A stretch of 64,000 nucleotides of DNA from Mycolicibacterium stellerae (GTDB lineage: Bacteria; Actinomycetota; Actinomycetes; Mycobacteriales; Mycobacteriaceae), in the NCBI RefSeq assembly GCF_003719305.1, contig NZ_RARC01000008.1, forward strand, positions 157,299-221,298. Direction: 5' to 3'. The notes below the pieces were generated by a model that did not search any database, was not told the DNA's origin, and worked only from the letters and a program-made list of their open reading frames with translations. Positions 44,728-53,917 of the stretch are shown piece after piece. Position 1 is the first letter of the stretch. Each line of letters starts with the position of its first letter. Made by a program: the position numbers and the translations under genes.

Positions 44728-45627
44728 ATGCGCGGATCGAAAATCCTCATCACCGGACCCAGCGGCCAGGTTGCCGCACCCATCGCGAAGGCCCTCGCGA
44801 CCGACAACGAGGTGTGGGGCATCGCCCGCTTCAGCGACCCGTCGGCGCGCGAAAGCCTGGAGAAGGCGGGCGTTCGGTGCGAAACCGTCAACCTCGCCTC
44901 CGGGGACTTCACCGGACTCCCGACCGACTTCGACTACGTGCTCAACCTGGCGGTGGCCAAGAGCGGCAGATGGGACAAGGACCTGGGCGCCAACGCCGAA
45001 TCGGCAGGCCTGCTGATGGCGCACTGCCGCACCGCGAAGGCCTTTCTGCACTGCTCGTCGGCCGCCGTCTACGATCCGCCCGACGACGAACCCCGGACCG
45101 AGCGCGCCGCGCTGGGCGACAATCACAAGCCAATGTTCCCAACGTATTCCATCTCGAAGATCGCCGGAGAGGTCGTCGTCCGGACGATGTCGCGCGCGCT
45201 CGGCGTCCCCGCCATCATCGCGCGTCTCAACGTGCCGTACGGAAACAACGGCGGGTGGCCGTTCTTTCACATGGAGATGATGCTGGGCGACATCCCGATC
45301 CCCGTGCCTGAGGGCGGCCCCGCCGTCTACAACCCGATCCACGAAGACGACATCATCGCGATGCTCCCGAAACTGCTGGAGAAGGCCGCGGTGCCTGCGC
45401 CCACCGTCAACTGGTGCGGTGAACAAGCCGTCAGCCTCCAGGAGTGGTGCACCTACATCGGCACGCTGATCGGTAAGGAACCGGTCTTCGAGAAGAGCCT
45501 GCAGGCGTTGCGCGGCAACCCGACCGACGCAACGCTGATGCGTGAGCTCGTCGGCGGGACGACGGTCGACTGGCGCGACGGCTTCCGCCGGATGGTCGCG
45601 ACGTTCCACCCGGAGCTGGTCGGTTAG
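44728..45627 (+). CDS. NAD-dependent epimerase/dehydratase family protein
   Basis: 299 aa. Extended SDR: the nucleotide loop KILITGPSGQVAAPIA near the N-terminus, AKAFLHCSSAAVYDPP and the YSISK catalytic pair with Ser upstream. ARLNVPYGNNGG and VYNPIHEDDI are sugar-epimerase-type segments. The substrate could be a nucleotide sugar or a lipid-linked ketone. Starts a two-gene unit with 45631 (3-nt gap). Confidence 0.9.
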   Translation: MRGSKILITGPSGQVAAPIAKALATDNEVWGIARFSDPSARESLEKAGVRCETVNLASGDFTGLPTDFDYVLNLAVAKSGRWDKDLGANAESAGLLMAHCRTAKAFLHCSSAAVYDPPDDEPRTERAALGDNHKPMFPTYSISKIAGEVVVRTMSRALGVPAIIARLNVPYGNNGGWPFFHMEMMLGDIPIPVPEGGPAVYNPIHEDDIIAMLPKLLEKAAVPAPTVNWCGEQAVSLQEWCTYIGTLIGKEPVFEKSLQALRGNPTDATLMRELVGGTTVDWRDGFRRMVATFHPELVG

Positions 45628-45630
45628 CCG

Positions 45631-46383
45631 ATGGCCGAGCGTGTGAAATTCCCGAGCACCACCGGGCCCACACTGGCTGGTCTGGTGGATGTGCCCGAGG
45701 ACGAGGTGCGCGGGTGGGGTGTTTTCGCGCACGGCTTCACACTCGGCAAGGACAGCCCTGCCGCGAGCCGGATCTGCAAGCAGCTGGCCAGTGAAGGCAT
45801 CGGCATGTTGCGTTTCGACAATCTCGGACTTGGTGATTCCGAAGGGGATTGGGGCGACGGGTCGTTTTCCCACAAGGTGGCCGACACCGTGCGCGCAGTG
45901 GAGTTCATGAACGACTCCGGCCGTGAGACGCGGCTGCTCGTCGGGCATTCGTTCGGTGGATCGGCCGCGCTCGCCGCCGCCCATGACTGTCCGAGCGTGG
46001 TGGCCGTGGCCAGCATCGGGGCGCCGTACGACCCCGGTCACGTCGAGCACAACTACGACGCGCTGATCGCGCGGATCGAGGCCGAGGGCGAGGCGCCGTT
46101 CCCCGTCGGCGGCAAGGCGCTCACCCTCAAGCGGCACTTCATCGAAGACGTCCGCAACGCGGACCTCCGCGAGCAGATCCGCACATTGCGCCGCGCGTTG
46201 CTGGTAATGCATTCGCCCACGGACAACACCGTGGGCATCGCGAACGCCAGCGAGATCTTCCGGGCCGCCCGCCACCCGCGCAGTTTCGTATCGCTGGAAG
46301 GCGCCGACCATCTGCTGACCGGCAAGAACCAGGCGGCGCGGGCGGCCCGCATCATCAGCGCCTGGTCGGACCCGTACTTGTGA
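45631..46383 (+). CDS. Alpha/beta hydrolase (OsmC-associated/dienelactone type)
   Basis: 250 aa. FAHGFTLGKDSPAASRICKQ, LRFDNLGLGDSEGDW, nucleophile Ser in VGHSFGGSAAL, Asp in MHSPTDNTVGIAN and His in EGADHLLTGKN. This pattern matches hydrolases often found fused to or next to OsmC peroxidase domains, but no OsmC domain follows here. Directly after the epimerase stop, so co-translated with it. Confidence 0.88.
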   Translation: MAERVKFPSTTGPTLAGLVDVPEDEVRGWGVFAHGFTLGKDSPAASRICKQLASEGIGMLRFDNLGLGDSEGDWGDGSFSHKVADTVRAVEFMNDSGRETRLLVGHSFGGSAALAAAHDCPSVVAVASIGAPYDPGHVEHNYDALIARIEAEGEAPFPVGGKALTLKRHFIEDVRNADLREQIRTLRRALLVMHSPTDNTVGIANASEIFRAARHPRSFVSLEGADHLLTGKNQAARAARIISAWSDPYL

Positions 46384-46470
46384 CTTTCTCCCCTAGGTGT
46401 TTCAGCGCGGTTTTGCTGGGGTAGCTCATAGAGAACCTGACTTATGTCGTCGAGCTGCGGGGAAAGGCCC

Positions 46471-46908
46471 ATGAGTGGAAGACATCGCGCGAAGGTATCG
46501 AGGTCCAACCTCGTAATCGGTTCGATCGCCGCATCGGTTGGCGTGTCCAGCGTGCTGGCTGCTGCGATCGTCGAACTCGTGTCGCCAGAAGCGCCGCCCG
46601 CCGCCAATGCCCCGGCGCCGGAAGCCTCCCAGCAGCAACCGTTGACCCAGCAGGGCCGGTTGGTTGAGGTCACGGCCGACTCGCTGACGACGCAGAGCGC
46701 CGACGGGTCCATCAACACCTACGCTGTCACCCCCAGCACCACCGCCGTCACCGGCAGCGGACAAAGTGCAAGCCCCGCAGCGTCATTCACCGTCAACGAT
46801 GAGGTGATGGTGGTCGGAACCCGGCAGGGTGGAACCGTCGTCGCCACGGCCGTCGCCGACAAGTCGGCTGTTGGTCCTCAGGGCCCACCTATGGATTACG
46901 GGTTGTAA
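46471..46908 (+). CDS. Membrane-anchored DUF5666-like protein
   Basis: 145 aa; GGGGAAAGG 5 nt before the ATG selects this start over one nine codons upstream. A hydrophobic anchor (LVIGSIAASVGVSSVLAAAI), a Pro/Ala linker and a small beta domain GRLVEVTADSLTTQSADGSI, with FTVNDEVMVVGTRQGGTVVA, which has the repeat feel of DUF5666 domains. Probably extracytoplasmic. The last 20 nt overlap the convergent phosphatase gene. Confidence 0.75.
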   Translation: MSGRHRAKVSRSNLVIGSIAASVGVSSVLAAAIVELVSPEAPPAANAPAPEASQQQPLTQQGRLVEVTADSLTTQSADGSINTYAVTPSTTAVTGSGQSASPAASFTVNDEVMVVGTRQGGTVVATAVADKSAVGPQGPPMDYGL

Positions 46909-47731
46909 GAAGGCATTTCACGCCAAAGTGGTCTGACGGAAACACCCGCGGTAGATCAGCGGCTATGGGCTTCGTGCCCAGTAGTTCGATATTTGCCGCG
47001 GACCACTGCCGACCTTTGAGGAGCACCCGGTCGAACCGGACGTGCCTGTGCTTGTCCTTCATGTCGTAGCGCATCAAGTTGATCGACGTGTCCTCGGTGA
47101 AGCCGTCCTCGCCGGGCCGCAGGGTCGGCCACACGTCGCGGTACGGTGCGGCTATGCGCGAGTCTTCGGCGTCGCGCATGTTGAAATCACCAAGCACCAC
47201 AGCATCTTCCGCCATCTTCAGCGCGCCGAAAATCCTGCGCAGCTGCCAGCCGCGCAATCGCGACGATGCCTTCCCGCTGTCAAGGTGTATGCAGCAGACC
47301 ACCAGTCGCCTGCCGTTGAGGGTGAGTTCGGCTTGCAGGAATCCGCGGGATTGGCGCGACGGCAGCCGGGTGTACGTGACGCGGGAAAGCGGCAGCCGGG
47401 ATAGCAGAAGCATCCCGTAACTGCCCGCATCGCCACCGACCACCGACGCCCGTGAGTACCCGTCGCGAATCCACTGCTGCGACACGAATACGTCCAGAGC
47501 AGGCGGCGTGATTTCCTGGAACACCATGATGTCGGGTGCATGACGGGAAAGCAGTTGCGCGATAGCGAGATAGCGCTCCCCGAAGTATTTGGGGTCGTTC
47601 CAGACGTTGTATGTCGCCAGGGTCAGCTCATCGCGGTCGGCGCCACCTGATGCGGCGGGCTCAGCCCACCGGCCCGTCGCCACATCGAACTTTTCGACTC
47701 TGACGCCACGGCGCCGCGGAAGCAGCCTCAC
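46889..47731 (-). CDS. Endonuclease/exonuclease/phosphatase-family hydrolase
   Basis: 280 aa from a GTG overlapping the stop of the oxidoreductase (GTGA). Family motifs: LATYNVWNDPKYFGE, DIMVFQEITPPAL, YGMLLLSRLPL, VCCIHLDSGKASSRLRGWQL, VLGDFNMRD and the C-terminal FPSDHFGVKCLL. The metal-dependent fold is shared by AP endonucleases, sphingomyelinases and inositol phosphatases; the HLDSG form leans to tyrosyl-DNA-phosphodiesterase-2 or phosphodiesterase-like members. The start gives 40 residues before the domain. Coupled to a quinone oxidoreductase without a clear functional link. Confidence 0.88.
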   Translation of the reverse strand: MRLLPRRRGVRVEKFDVATGRWAEPAASGGADRDELTLATYNVWNDPKYFGERYLAIAQLLSRHAPDIMVFQEITPPALDVFVSQQWIRDGYSRASVVGGDAGSYGMLLLSRLPLSRVTYTRLPSRQSRGFLQAELTLNGRRLVVCCIHLDSGKASSRLRGWQLRRIFGALKMAEDAVVLGDFNMRDAEDSRIAAPYRDVWPTLRPGEDGFTEDTSINLMRYDMKDKHRHVRFDRVLLKGRQWSAANIELLGTKPIAADLPRVFPSDHFGVKCLLTTRNP

Positions 47732-48699
47732 CGGAGCTTGACGACGACCTTGCCCTTGGCGGTCCGGTTCTCCAGCGATGCGATCGCATCGGCCGCGCGC
47801 TCGAGCGGATAGACCTCCGGTTGCGGTGCGGACACCTTGCCCGACGCCAGCAGCGGTTCGAGCTCCGCCCACTGCTCGGCCAGGTAGCCCGGATGCGTTC
47901 CCGCCCATGCACCCCAGCCGACGCCGACCGCGTCGACGTTGTTGAGCAGCAGCCGGTTCACCTTCACGGTGGGAATCTCACCGCCGGTGAACCCGATCAC
48001 CAGCAGCCGGCCGCCCGGCGCCAGGGAGCGCAACGAGTCGGTGAAACGGTCACCGCCGACGGGGTCGACGACGATGTCCACGCCGCGCCCGTCGGTCAGC
48101 TCCTTGACCGCGTCCCTGAAGCCGTCGGCCAGCACCACATCGGATGCGCCCGCGGCCTTGGCGATCGCAATCTTGTCCTCGGTGCCGACGACCGCGATGG
48201 TCCGTGCCGCACCCCATGCCGGTGCCAACCGCAGCGTGGATGTTCCTATGCCGCCGGCCGCGCCGTGCACCAGCACTGTCTCACCGCGGGCCAGGCGACC
48301 GCGGGTGAGCAGTGCGTGATGCATGGTGAGGTCGTTGAACAGTAGGCCAGCGCCGGCCTCGAACGACACGTTGGCCGGCAGCGTGAACACCCTATCCGGT
48401 TGCAGCGCAACAACTTCGGCCATGGCGCCGTTCAGCATGGTCAGCCCGGCGACCCGATCACCGGCCGTGAATCCGCTGTCGGCCGGCGCGCTGCGCACGA
48501 TGCCGGCGATCTCGGCGCCCGGCACGAACGGCAACTTCGCCTTGTACTGATAAAGCCCTCGGGATTGCAGTGCGTCGGGAAACGCCACCCCTGCCGCATG
48601 GACCTCGACGACGACCGCGTCCCCGTCGGTCGGCTCATCGATCTCGACAAGCTTCGCCGCTTCCGGACCGTCGAGGCTGGCTATCTGAATTGCGCGCAT
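47728..48699 (-). CDS. NADPH:quinone oxidoreductase (MDR family)
   Basis: 323 aa from MRAIQIASLDGPEAAKL. GroES-like half with AAGVAFPDALQSRGLYQYKA, Rossmann half with VHGAAGGIGTSTLRLA and ASDVVLADGFRDAVKELTDG. No zinc cysteines. Typical NADPH quinone reductase/zeta-crystallin-like enzyme. Divergent from the alpha/beta hydrolase at 48763. Confidence 0.93.
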   Translation of the reverse strand: MRAIQIASLDGPEAAKLVEIDEPTDGDAVVVEVHAAGVAFPDALQSRGLYQYKAKLPFVPGAEIAGIVRSAPADSGFTAGDRVAGLTMLNGAMAEVVALQPDRVFTLPANVSFEAGAGLLFNDLTMHHALLTRGRLARGETVLVHGAAGGIGTSTLRLAPAWGAARTIAVVGTEDKIAIAKAAGASDVVLADGFRDAVKELTDGRGVDIVVDPVGGDRFTDSLRSLAPGGRLLVIGFTGGEIPTVKVNRLLLNNVDAVGVGWGAWAGTHPGYLAEQWAELEPLLASGKVSAPQPEVYPLERAADAIASLENRTAKGKVVVKLR

Positions 48700-48762
48700 C
48701 GCCCCATTTAACAACCTCGCGTGAACAGGCCCGTGGGCGCCTGACGGTAGTATTTCGCCGCT

Positions 48763-49734
48763 ATGCCTAGACGTCAGCGGGTCAAGCACAGGGCGCGGCG
48801 GTTCGCCGCGGCCGACGCCCTGCCGCCGTCACGTCCGATGACCGTGCGTGCCGGCGACGGCACCGCCCTGCACGCCGAGGTCTTCGGTCCCGAGGACGGC
48901 TATCCGATCGTGCTGGCCCACGGCATCACGTGTGCCGTCCGGGTGTGGGTCCACCAGATCAACGACCTGGCCGGTGACTACCGGGTGATCGCCTACGACC
49001 ACCGCGGCCACGGCCGAAGCGGCTTGCCGACCCGGCGCGCGAACTATGGCCTCAACTTCCTGGCCGCCGACCTCGACGCGGTTCTGGAAGCGACGTTGAA
49101 GCCCGGCGAACGTGCCGTCATCGCGGGCCATTCGATGGGCGGGATCGCGATCAGCTCGTGGTCGGAGCGTTACCCCCGCCGGGTCGCCCAGCGCGCCGAC
49201 GCCGTCGCCCTGATCAACACCACCACCGGTGACCTGCTGCGGCACGTCAAGCTCGTGCCCGTGCCGCCGACCCTGAGCGGGGCAAGGGTGCGCACCGCGG
49301 AGGTTCTGCTGAAGAACTTCGGCGCGGCGCCCCTGCTGCGTGGCGTGGAGCGGCCGAGCAAGCGCTTCGTGCAGATGATGGCCGTCGGCCGGGGCGCGGA
49401 TCCGGCGATCGCCGAGTTCATCTACGAGCTGTTCACCGAGACACCGCCCGCGGGTCGCGGCGGCTGGGCGCGCACGCTGGTCGACTCGCTGCGCACCAAC
49501 AAGCACATCGGGCTGCAGAACCTCACGGTGCCGACGCTGGTGATCGGCAGCGAGAAGGATCGGCTGCTGCCGATGGCCTCGTCGCGCCACATCGCGAGGA
49601 TGGCGCCCAACCTCGCGCAGTTCGTCGAGCTGTCCGGCGGGCATTGCGCGATTCTGGAGCGGCCCGACGAGGTGAACGCGCATCTGCGCTGGCTCGTCGA
49701 GTCGGTCAGCGAACCGCAACGAGCCACGTCCTAG
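48763..49734 (+). CDS. Alpha/beta hydrolase (Rv3171c/Hpx-like)
   Basis: 323 aa. [32 protein letters not shown], Ser nucleophile in [13 protein letters not shown], Asp in [10 protein letters not shown] and His in [13 protein letters not shown]. The family is labelled non-heme haloperoxidase in mycobacteria; true activity is more likely esterase or lipase. Position next to the amine oxidase on the opposite strand matches Rv3171c-Rv3170. Its end overlaps the amine oxidase end by 4 nt. Confidence 0.9.
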   Translation: MPRRQRVKHRARRFAAADALPPSRPMTVRAGDGTALHAEVFGPEDGYPIVLAHGITCAVRVWVHQINDLAGDYRVIAYDHRGHGRSGLPTRRANYGLNFLAADLDAVLEATLKPGERAVIAGHSMGGIAISSWSERYPRRVAQRADAVALINTTTGDLLRHVKLVPVPPTLSGARVRTAEVLLKNFGAAPLLRGVERPSKRFVQMMAVGRGADPAIAEFIYELFTETPPAGRGGWARTLVDSLRTNKHIGLQNLTVPTLVIGSEKDRLLPMASSRHIARMAPNLAQFVELSGGHCAILERPDEVNAHLRWLVESVSEPQRATS

Positions 49735-51131
49735 TCGGATAGTTCGGTGTGCACCTCGGCCGCCGCGCGGCGCCCCGACCGGACGGCACCGTCGAGGAAG
49801 CCGGTCCATTGGTCGGCGGTTTCGGTGCCTGCCCAGAAGATCTGATCAACGGGTTTGCGTAGCCACGGCCCGTAGGTGGTCCAGGAACCCGGCGGGACTG
49901 CGGCCGTCGGCCCCCCCGGCGCGAAATCCTCAGTCCCCCAACAGTGGTCGATGTAGTCGATCGGTTGCAACGCCTCGTCGCCGAACAGGTCGGCGAACCC
50001 CGACAGTGCGCGCTCGCGGCGTTCGGCGGGCGGCAGCGAGTCGAACGTGCGCGGGTCGGTGAAGCCCAACAGGATGCCGGGGCCCTGCGGACGCGAGGAG
50101 CCAGACTGCTCGGGGTCCTCGGGGCTGACGTCGAAGGTGATGAACACCGGCCCCTCGTCCGACAGCGCCTCCCCGCTGCACCCGTTCGCGCGCCAGAACG
50201 GCGTCTCGTAGGCGGCGTATGCCTTGCTCAGGTTTCCTTGCGGCCAGTGCTGTGCGAGTTTCTCGTACTCCGGCGGCAGGACGGGGGAGAAGTCGATGGC
50301 GCCACGGTGAGCGGGCGGGATGGCCACGATGACGGCCTTGGCGGTGACGTCTCCACCGTCGGCGCCGACGGTGATGGTGTCGGCATGCCGTTCGATGCGC
50401 CGGACGATCGCATTCAGCCGGACGCGCTCACCCAACTCGTCGGCTAGCCGCAGTGCTATCTGCTGCGTGCCACCGGGGAAGCGGTCCTGCTGGGCGCCAC
50501 CCTCCACGTCGAGCATGCGCCCGATCCCGCCTGCCGCCTTGACGTACCGCACGGCGTGCAACATCGACACCTGGTCGGGTTCGCAGCCCCACGTGACCCT
50601 GGACATGATCGCCATCAGGTCGCGCGTCGAGGCGCTCGCGTGAAGGGACCGCAACCAGCGGTCCAGCGTCTGGTCGTCGAGGCTGAGCGCATGGGGCGCC
50701 TTCCACGGCTCGGCGACCGATATCCGACGGCTGATCCTGTCGAATCGCCACTGGATCCGGGAGACGTCGAAGAGTTCGAGCATGGACAGCCGGGGGATCG
50801 TGCTGCGGTATCTGCGGACCCGGCCGCGCCATTTGATCAGGTTCTTGCCGCGGTTGTGGGTGGGCACCGTCTTGCAGCCCAGCTCGCGGGCGAGTTCGAC
50901 GACCGCCTCCTGCGTCGGGCCGACGAATGTGCCGCCGAGGTCGACCGGCGTCCCTGCGATCGTCGTGGTCGACGACCGCCCGCCGACCCGGTCACGGCCC
51001 TCCAGCACGACGACGTCGTAGCCGAGCCGCACCAGGTCGCGCGCCGCGGTCAGGCCCGCGAACCCGGCCCCCACGACGACGACGTCGACTATCGGTTCCT
51101 CGCGCGAGCGCTCGTCGGCGGTTTGTGCCAC
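49731..51131 (-). CDS. aofH: Flavin monoamine oxidase (Rv3170/AofH-like)
   Basis: 466 aa. FAD-binding start [20 protein letters not shown] with [14 protein letters not shown]; the C-terminal flavin-site segment is [20 protein letters not shown]. Middle residues include [20 protein letters not shown]. No covalent-flavin cysteine context (SGGC) is seen, so FAD is probably bound non-covalently. It oxidises primary or polyamines to aldehydes by family knowledge. Divergent from the LLM gene with only 19 bp between starts. Confidence 0.92.
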   Translation of the reverse strand: MAQTADERSREEPIVDVVVVGAGFAGLTAARDLVRLGYDVVVLEGRDRVGGRSSTTTIAGTPVDLGGTFVGPTQEAVVELARELGCKTVPTHNRGKNLIKWRGRVRRYRSTIPRLSMLELFDVSRIQWRFDRISRRISVAEPWKAPHALSLDDQTLDRWLRSLHASASTRDLMAIMSRVTWGCEPDQVSMLHAVRYVKAAGGIGRMLDVEGGAQQDRFPGGTQQIALRLADELGERVRLNAIVRRIERHADTITVGADGGDVTAKAVIVAIPPAHRGAIDFSPVLPPEYEKLAQHWPQGNLSKAYAAYETPFWRANGCSGEALSDEGPVFITFDVSPEDPEQSGSSRPQGPGILLGFTDPRTFDSLPPAERRERALSGFADLFGDEALQPIDYIDHCWGTEDFAPGGPTAAVPPGSWTTYGPWLRKPVDQIFWAGTETADQWTGFLDGAVRSGRRAAAEVHTELSD

Positions 51132-51150
51132 GCGACTAGGCTCTCACGCC

Positions 51151-52131
51151 GTGCGGGTGATGACAGCGTTGTTCGGGCCCATCAATGCGATCGAACAGGC
51201 GCGGGCCTACCGCGATGCGGGTGCCAGCGGGGTGTTCACGTTCGAAGGCACCAACGACGTGTTCTCGCCGCTCACCCTGGCGTCGACCGTCGGCGGCCTG
51301 GATTTGATGACCAACGTCGCAATTGCGTTTCCCCGCAATCCGATTCATCTCGCCCATCAGGCGATCGACCATCAGCTGCTCAGCGAGGGCCGGTTCGCGC
51401 TCGGCCTTGGCACGCAGATCCGCACCCAGATCGAGAAACGGTTCGGCGCCGACTTCGACAAGCCGGTCGCCAGGATGACCGAGCTCGTCGCGGCCCTGAG
51501 GGCGATATTCCAGGCCTGGGAGACCGGCGAACGGCTCGACTTTCGCGGCGAGTACTACCGCCACACGCTGATGACCCCGACGTTCAGCCCCGGCGAGAAC
51601 CCGTACGGGCCGCCGCCGATCTACGTCGGTGCGCTTGGCCCGCGGCTGACCCGCGCGACCGCCGAGCACGCCGACGGCCTGCTCGTGATGCCCTTCGGAA
51701 ACAAGCGGTTCCTGCACGAGGTGACGATGCCCGCGGTGCGGGAGGGTCTTGCCGCCGCGGGCAAGGCGGTCGAGGACTTCGCCGTCATCCCCGAGATCAT
51801 CGTGTCGGTCGGCGACGACCACACGGCTGCGCGCCGGCTTCTCGGTTTCTACGGCTCGACGCCCGCCTATCGCCCGGTGCTCGAGATCCACGGCTGGGGC
51901 GATCTGCAGCCGGAACTCAACGCGCTGTCCAAGCAGGGCAGGTGGCAGGAGATGGGCACGCTCATCGACGACGACGTGTTGCACACCATCGCCGCGTGCG
52001 GCACGCCCGCCGAGGTGGCGGCCCATATCCGTGATCGGGTCGACGGCATAGCCGACCGGATCTGCCTCTATCAGCCCGGTCCGGTAGCGCCGGAGACGTT
52101 GGCCGAGATCGTTGACGCGCTCAGCGGCTGA
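51151..52131 (+). CDS. LLM-class F420-dependent oxidoreductase
   Basis: 326 aa from GTG, with TAGGCT eight bases upstream. Bacterial luciferase-like barrel: AIEQARAYRDAGASGVFTFE, MTNVAIAFPRNPIHLAHQAI, EGRFALGLGTQIRTQIEKRF, FRGEYYRHTLMTPTFSPGEN, PPPIYVGALGPRLTRATAEH. These are the features of actinobacterial F420H2-dependent reductases/dehydrogenases. Substrate unknown; next to an EthA-like monooxygenase, 18 nt apart. Confidence 0.92.
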   Translation: MRVMTALFGPINAIEQARAYRDAGASGVFTFEGTNDVFSPLTLASTVGGLDLMTNVAIAFPRNPIHLAHQAIDHQLLSEGRFALGLGTQIRTQIEKRFGADFDKPVARMTELVAALRAIFQAWETGERLDFRGEYYRHTLMTPTFSPGENPYGPPPIYVGALGPRLTRATAEHADGLLVMPFGNKRFLHEVTMPAVREGLAAAGKAVEDFAVIPEIIVSVGDDHTAARRLLGFYGSTPAYRPVLEIHGWGDLQPELNALSKQGRWQEMGTLIDDDVLHTIAACGTPAEVAAHIRDRVDGIADRICLYQPGPVAPETLAEIVDALSG

Positions 52132-52136
52132 CCACA

Positions 52137-52142
52137 TATCGT
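52137..52142 (+). promoter_or_regulatory. -10 TATCGT, leaderless
   Basis: TATCGT, seven bases (GGAACCC), then the ATG at 52150. This favours that ATG over the in-frame GTG at 52141. Confidence 0.5.
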
Positions 52143-52149
52143 GGAACCC

Positions 52150-53628
52150 ATGGCCGAGTCCGAATACTCCGACGTTCTGATCATCGGCGCGGGGATCTCC
52201 GGGATCGGTGCGGCCTACCGCATCCACGAAAAGAACCCGAAGCTGTCCTACCGGGTTCTCGAACGGCGAGCGCGGATCGGCGGAACCTGGGACCTTCACC
52301 GCTATCCGGGCATTCGGTCCGATAGCGACATCTTCACGCTGAGCTATCCCTTCGAGCCGTGGACCCGCCCGGAGTACGTCGCCGACGGTCCCGACATCCA
52401 GGCCTACCTGACTGAGACGGCCCGCAAGCACGGCATCGACCGCCACATCCGCTTCAACACGCGCGTCATGTCCGCCGACTGGGATTCGGCGACCGACACC
52501 TGGACGGTGCAGACCGAGATCGCCGGCGGTGAGCCGACGACGTACCGCGGCCGGTTCCTGTTCTTCGGCTCCGGTTACTACAACTACGACGAGCCCTACG
52601 TCCCCGACTTTCCCGGCATCAACGAATTCACCGGTGATGTCGTGCACCCCCAATTATGGCCGGAGTCACTCGATTACACGGGCAAGCGGGTTGTGGTCAT
52701 CGGCAGCGGTGCCACCGCGGTCAGCATGATCCCGTCGCTGAGCGAGAAGGCCGCCCACGTGACCATGCTTCAGCGTTCGCCGTCCTACCTGCTGTCCACG
52801 CCGCGGATCAACCCTGCGGTGCAGGCGTTCCGAAGAGTCTTGCCGCGCCGGGCTGCCAATGCCGCGATCTTGTTGTTCGCCAAGTTCTTGACAGTCCTGG
52901 TTTACGGAGTCGCCCGTGCGGCGCCCCGGTTCAGCCGGCGGTACATCCGCAGCCACGCAAAGAGCAAACTGCCTGCGGACTATCCCGTCGACGTGCACTT
53001 CAACCCGCGCTACGACCCGTGGGATCAGCGGCTGTGCGTCATGGTCGACGACGATTTCTACGAAGCCATCGCCGCCGGCGGGGTTGACGTGGTCACCGAC
53101 CACATCGACCACATCGACGCGACCGGCATCGTTTTGCGCTCCGGGCAGCGACTTGACGCCGATGTCATCGTGACCGCCACCGGCATCCAACTTCAGGCGC
53201 TCGGCGGTGTCGCGCTGAGCATCGATGGAGCAGAGGTCAAGCCGCAGGATCGTTTCGTCTACAAGGAGCACCTGCTCGAGGACGTCCCGAACGCAGCCTG
53301 GTGCGTCGGCTACGTCAACGCGTCATGGACGCTTCGGGCTGACCTGACGGCGCGCGCCGTGGCAAAGCTGTTGGCGTACATGGACTCTCATGGCTACACG
53401 CACGCCTACCCGCATCTGGGCGACGTCCCGATGCCGGAGAAGCCTGCATGGAACATCAACGCGGGTTACGTGCAGCGGGCCCTGCACGCGCTGCCGAAGT
53501 CGGGCACGCGCCGGCCGTGGAATGTGCGGCACAACTACGTGTTGGACTCGATCGACCACCGCTTCGACCGCATCGAGGAGTCCATGGTGTTCGGTCGTGT
53601 CGACGCCAAGTCGACTCAGACGGCCTAG
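52150..53628 (+). CDS. EthA/MymA-like flavin monooxygenase (Baeyer-Villiger type)
   Basis: 492 aa. FAD loop VLIIGAGISGIGAAYRIHEK, RIGGTWDLHRYPGIRSDSDI, the fingerprint-like stretch GYYNYDEPYVPDFPGINEF with VVHPQLWPESLDYTGKRV, and the NADPH loop VVIGSGATAVSMIPSL. Same pattern as EthA, the ethionamide-activating Baeyer-Villiger enzyme of M. tuberculosis, and MymA. It inserts oxygen next to carbonyls or oxidises sulfur. Not EthA itself by context: no divergent EthR-type TetR gene is adjacent. Confidence 0.92.
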   Translation: MAESEYSDVLIIGAGISGIGAAYRIHEKNPKLSYRVLERRARIGGTWDLHRYPGIRSDSDIFTLSYPFEPWTRPEYVADGPDIQAYLTETARKHGIDRHIRFNTRVMSADWDSATDTWTVQTEIAGGEPTTYRGRFLFFGSGYYNYDEPYVPDFPGINEFTGDVVHPQLWPESLDYTGKRVVVIGSGATAVSMIPSLSEKAAHVTMLQRSPSYLLSTPRINPAVQAFRRVLPRRAANAAILLFAKFLTVLVYGVARAAPRFSRRYIRSHAKSKLPADYPVDVHFNPRYDPWDQRLCVMVDDDFYEAIAAGGVDVVTDHIDHIDATGIVLRSGQRLDADVIVTATGIQLQALGGVALSIDGAEVKPQDRFVYKEHLLEDVPNAAWCVGYVNASWTLRADLTARAVAKLLAYMDSHGYTHAYPHLGDVPMPEKPAWNINAGYVQRALHALPKSGTRRPWNVRHNYVLDSIDHRFDRIEESMVFGRVDAKSTQTA

Positions 53629-53666
53629 GAAGTCCGGCTCGGCGACCATTGATCCGCCCGTTCGGC

Positions 53667-53687
53667 TGCCAAACCAACGTTTGGGCG
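53667..53687. repeat. Palindromic repeat family, copy B
   Basis: GCCAAAC, loop CAAC, GTTTGG followed by GCG. Same core as copies at 55031 and 60308. It lies 39 bp after the monooxygenase stop. Confidence 0.65.
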
Positions 53688-53707
53688 CCGATCCCACAGG
53701 CACCAGC

Positions 53708-53758
53708 GATCGACGTTTCGCAGTCAAAGTGCGAGTAGTCGGCTGCAAAACGTTGATC
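53708..53758. other. 16-nt imperfect inverted repeat in the 289-bp intergenic region
   Basis: GATCGACGTTTCGCAG (53708) pairs with CTGCAAAACGTTGATC (53743) at 14 of 16 positions, the rest forming G-U pairs, around a 19-nt loop. It could be a processing or regulatory hairpin before the diiron protein. Nothing else is seen in 53629-53917. Confidence 0.5.
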
Positions 53759-53917
53759 AGTGGCTCTGCCGTGGCCAATGTGAACGCGACGGTCTGCGCC
53801 GACAGGGTTACGACGCCCCGGTGAGGGAGATTTTGTAAATTGAGCGCTCTTTTCGGCAAAACAGTGCTTGATTAATTTATCCGTCAGTATCCGACCACCA
53901 GAGGGGCGGCAAAACGT

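Noticed and set aside
44704..46311. 535-codon minus-strand frame
   Set aside because: Antisense to the epimerase and hydrolase genes, both with intact catalytic motifs.
50556..52034. 492-codon plus-strand frame across the amine oxidase and LLM genes
   Set aside because: Arg-rich shadow that spans two real genes on opposite strands.
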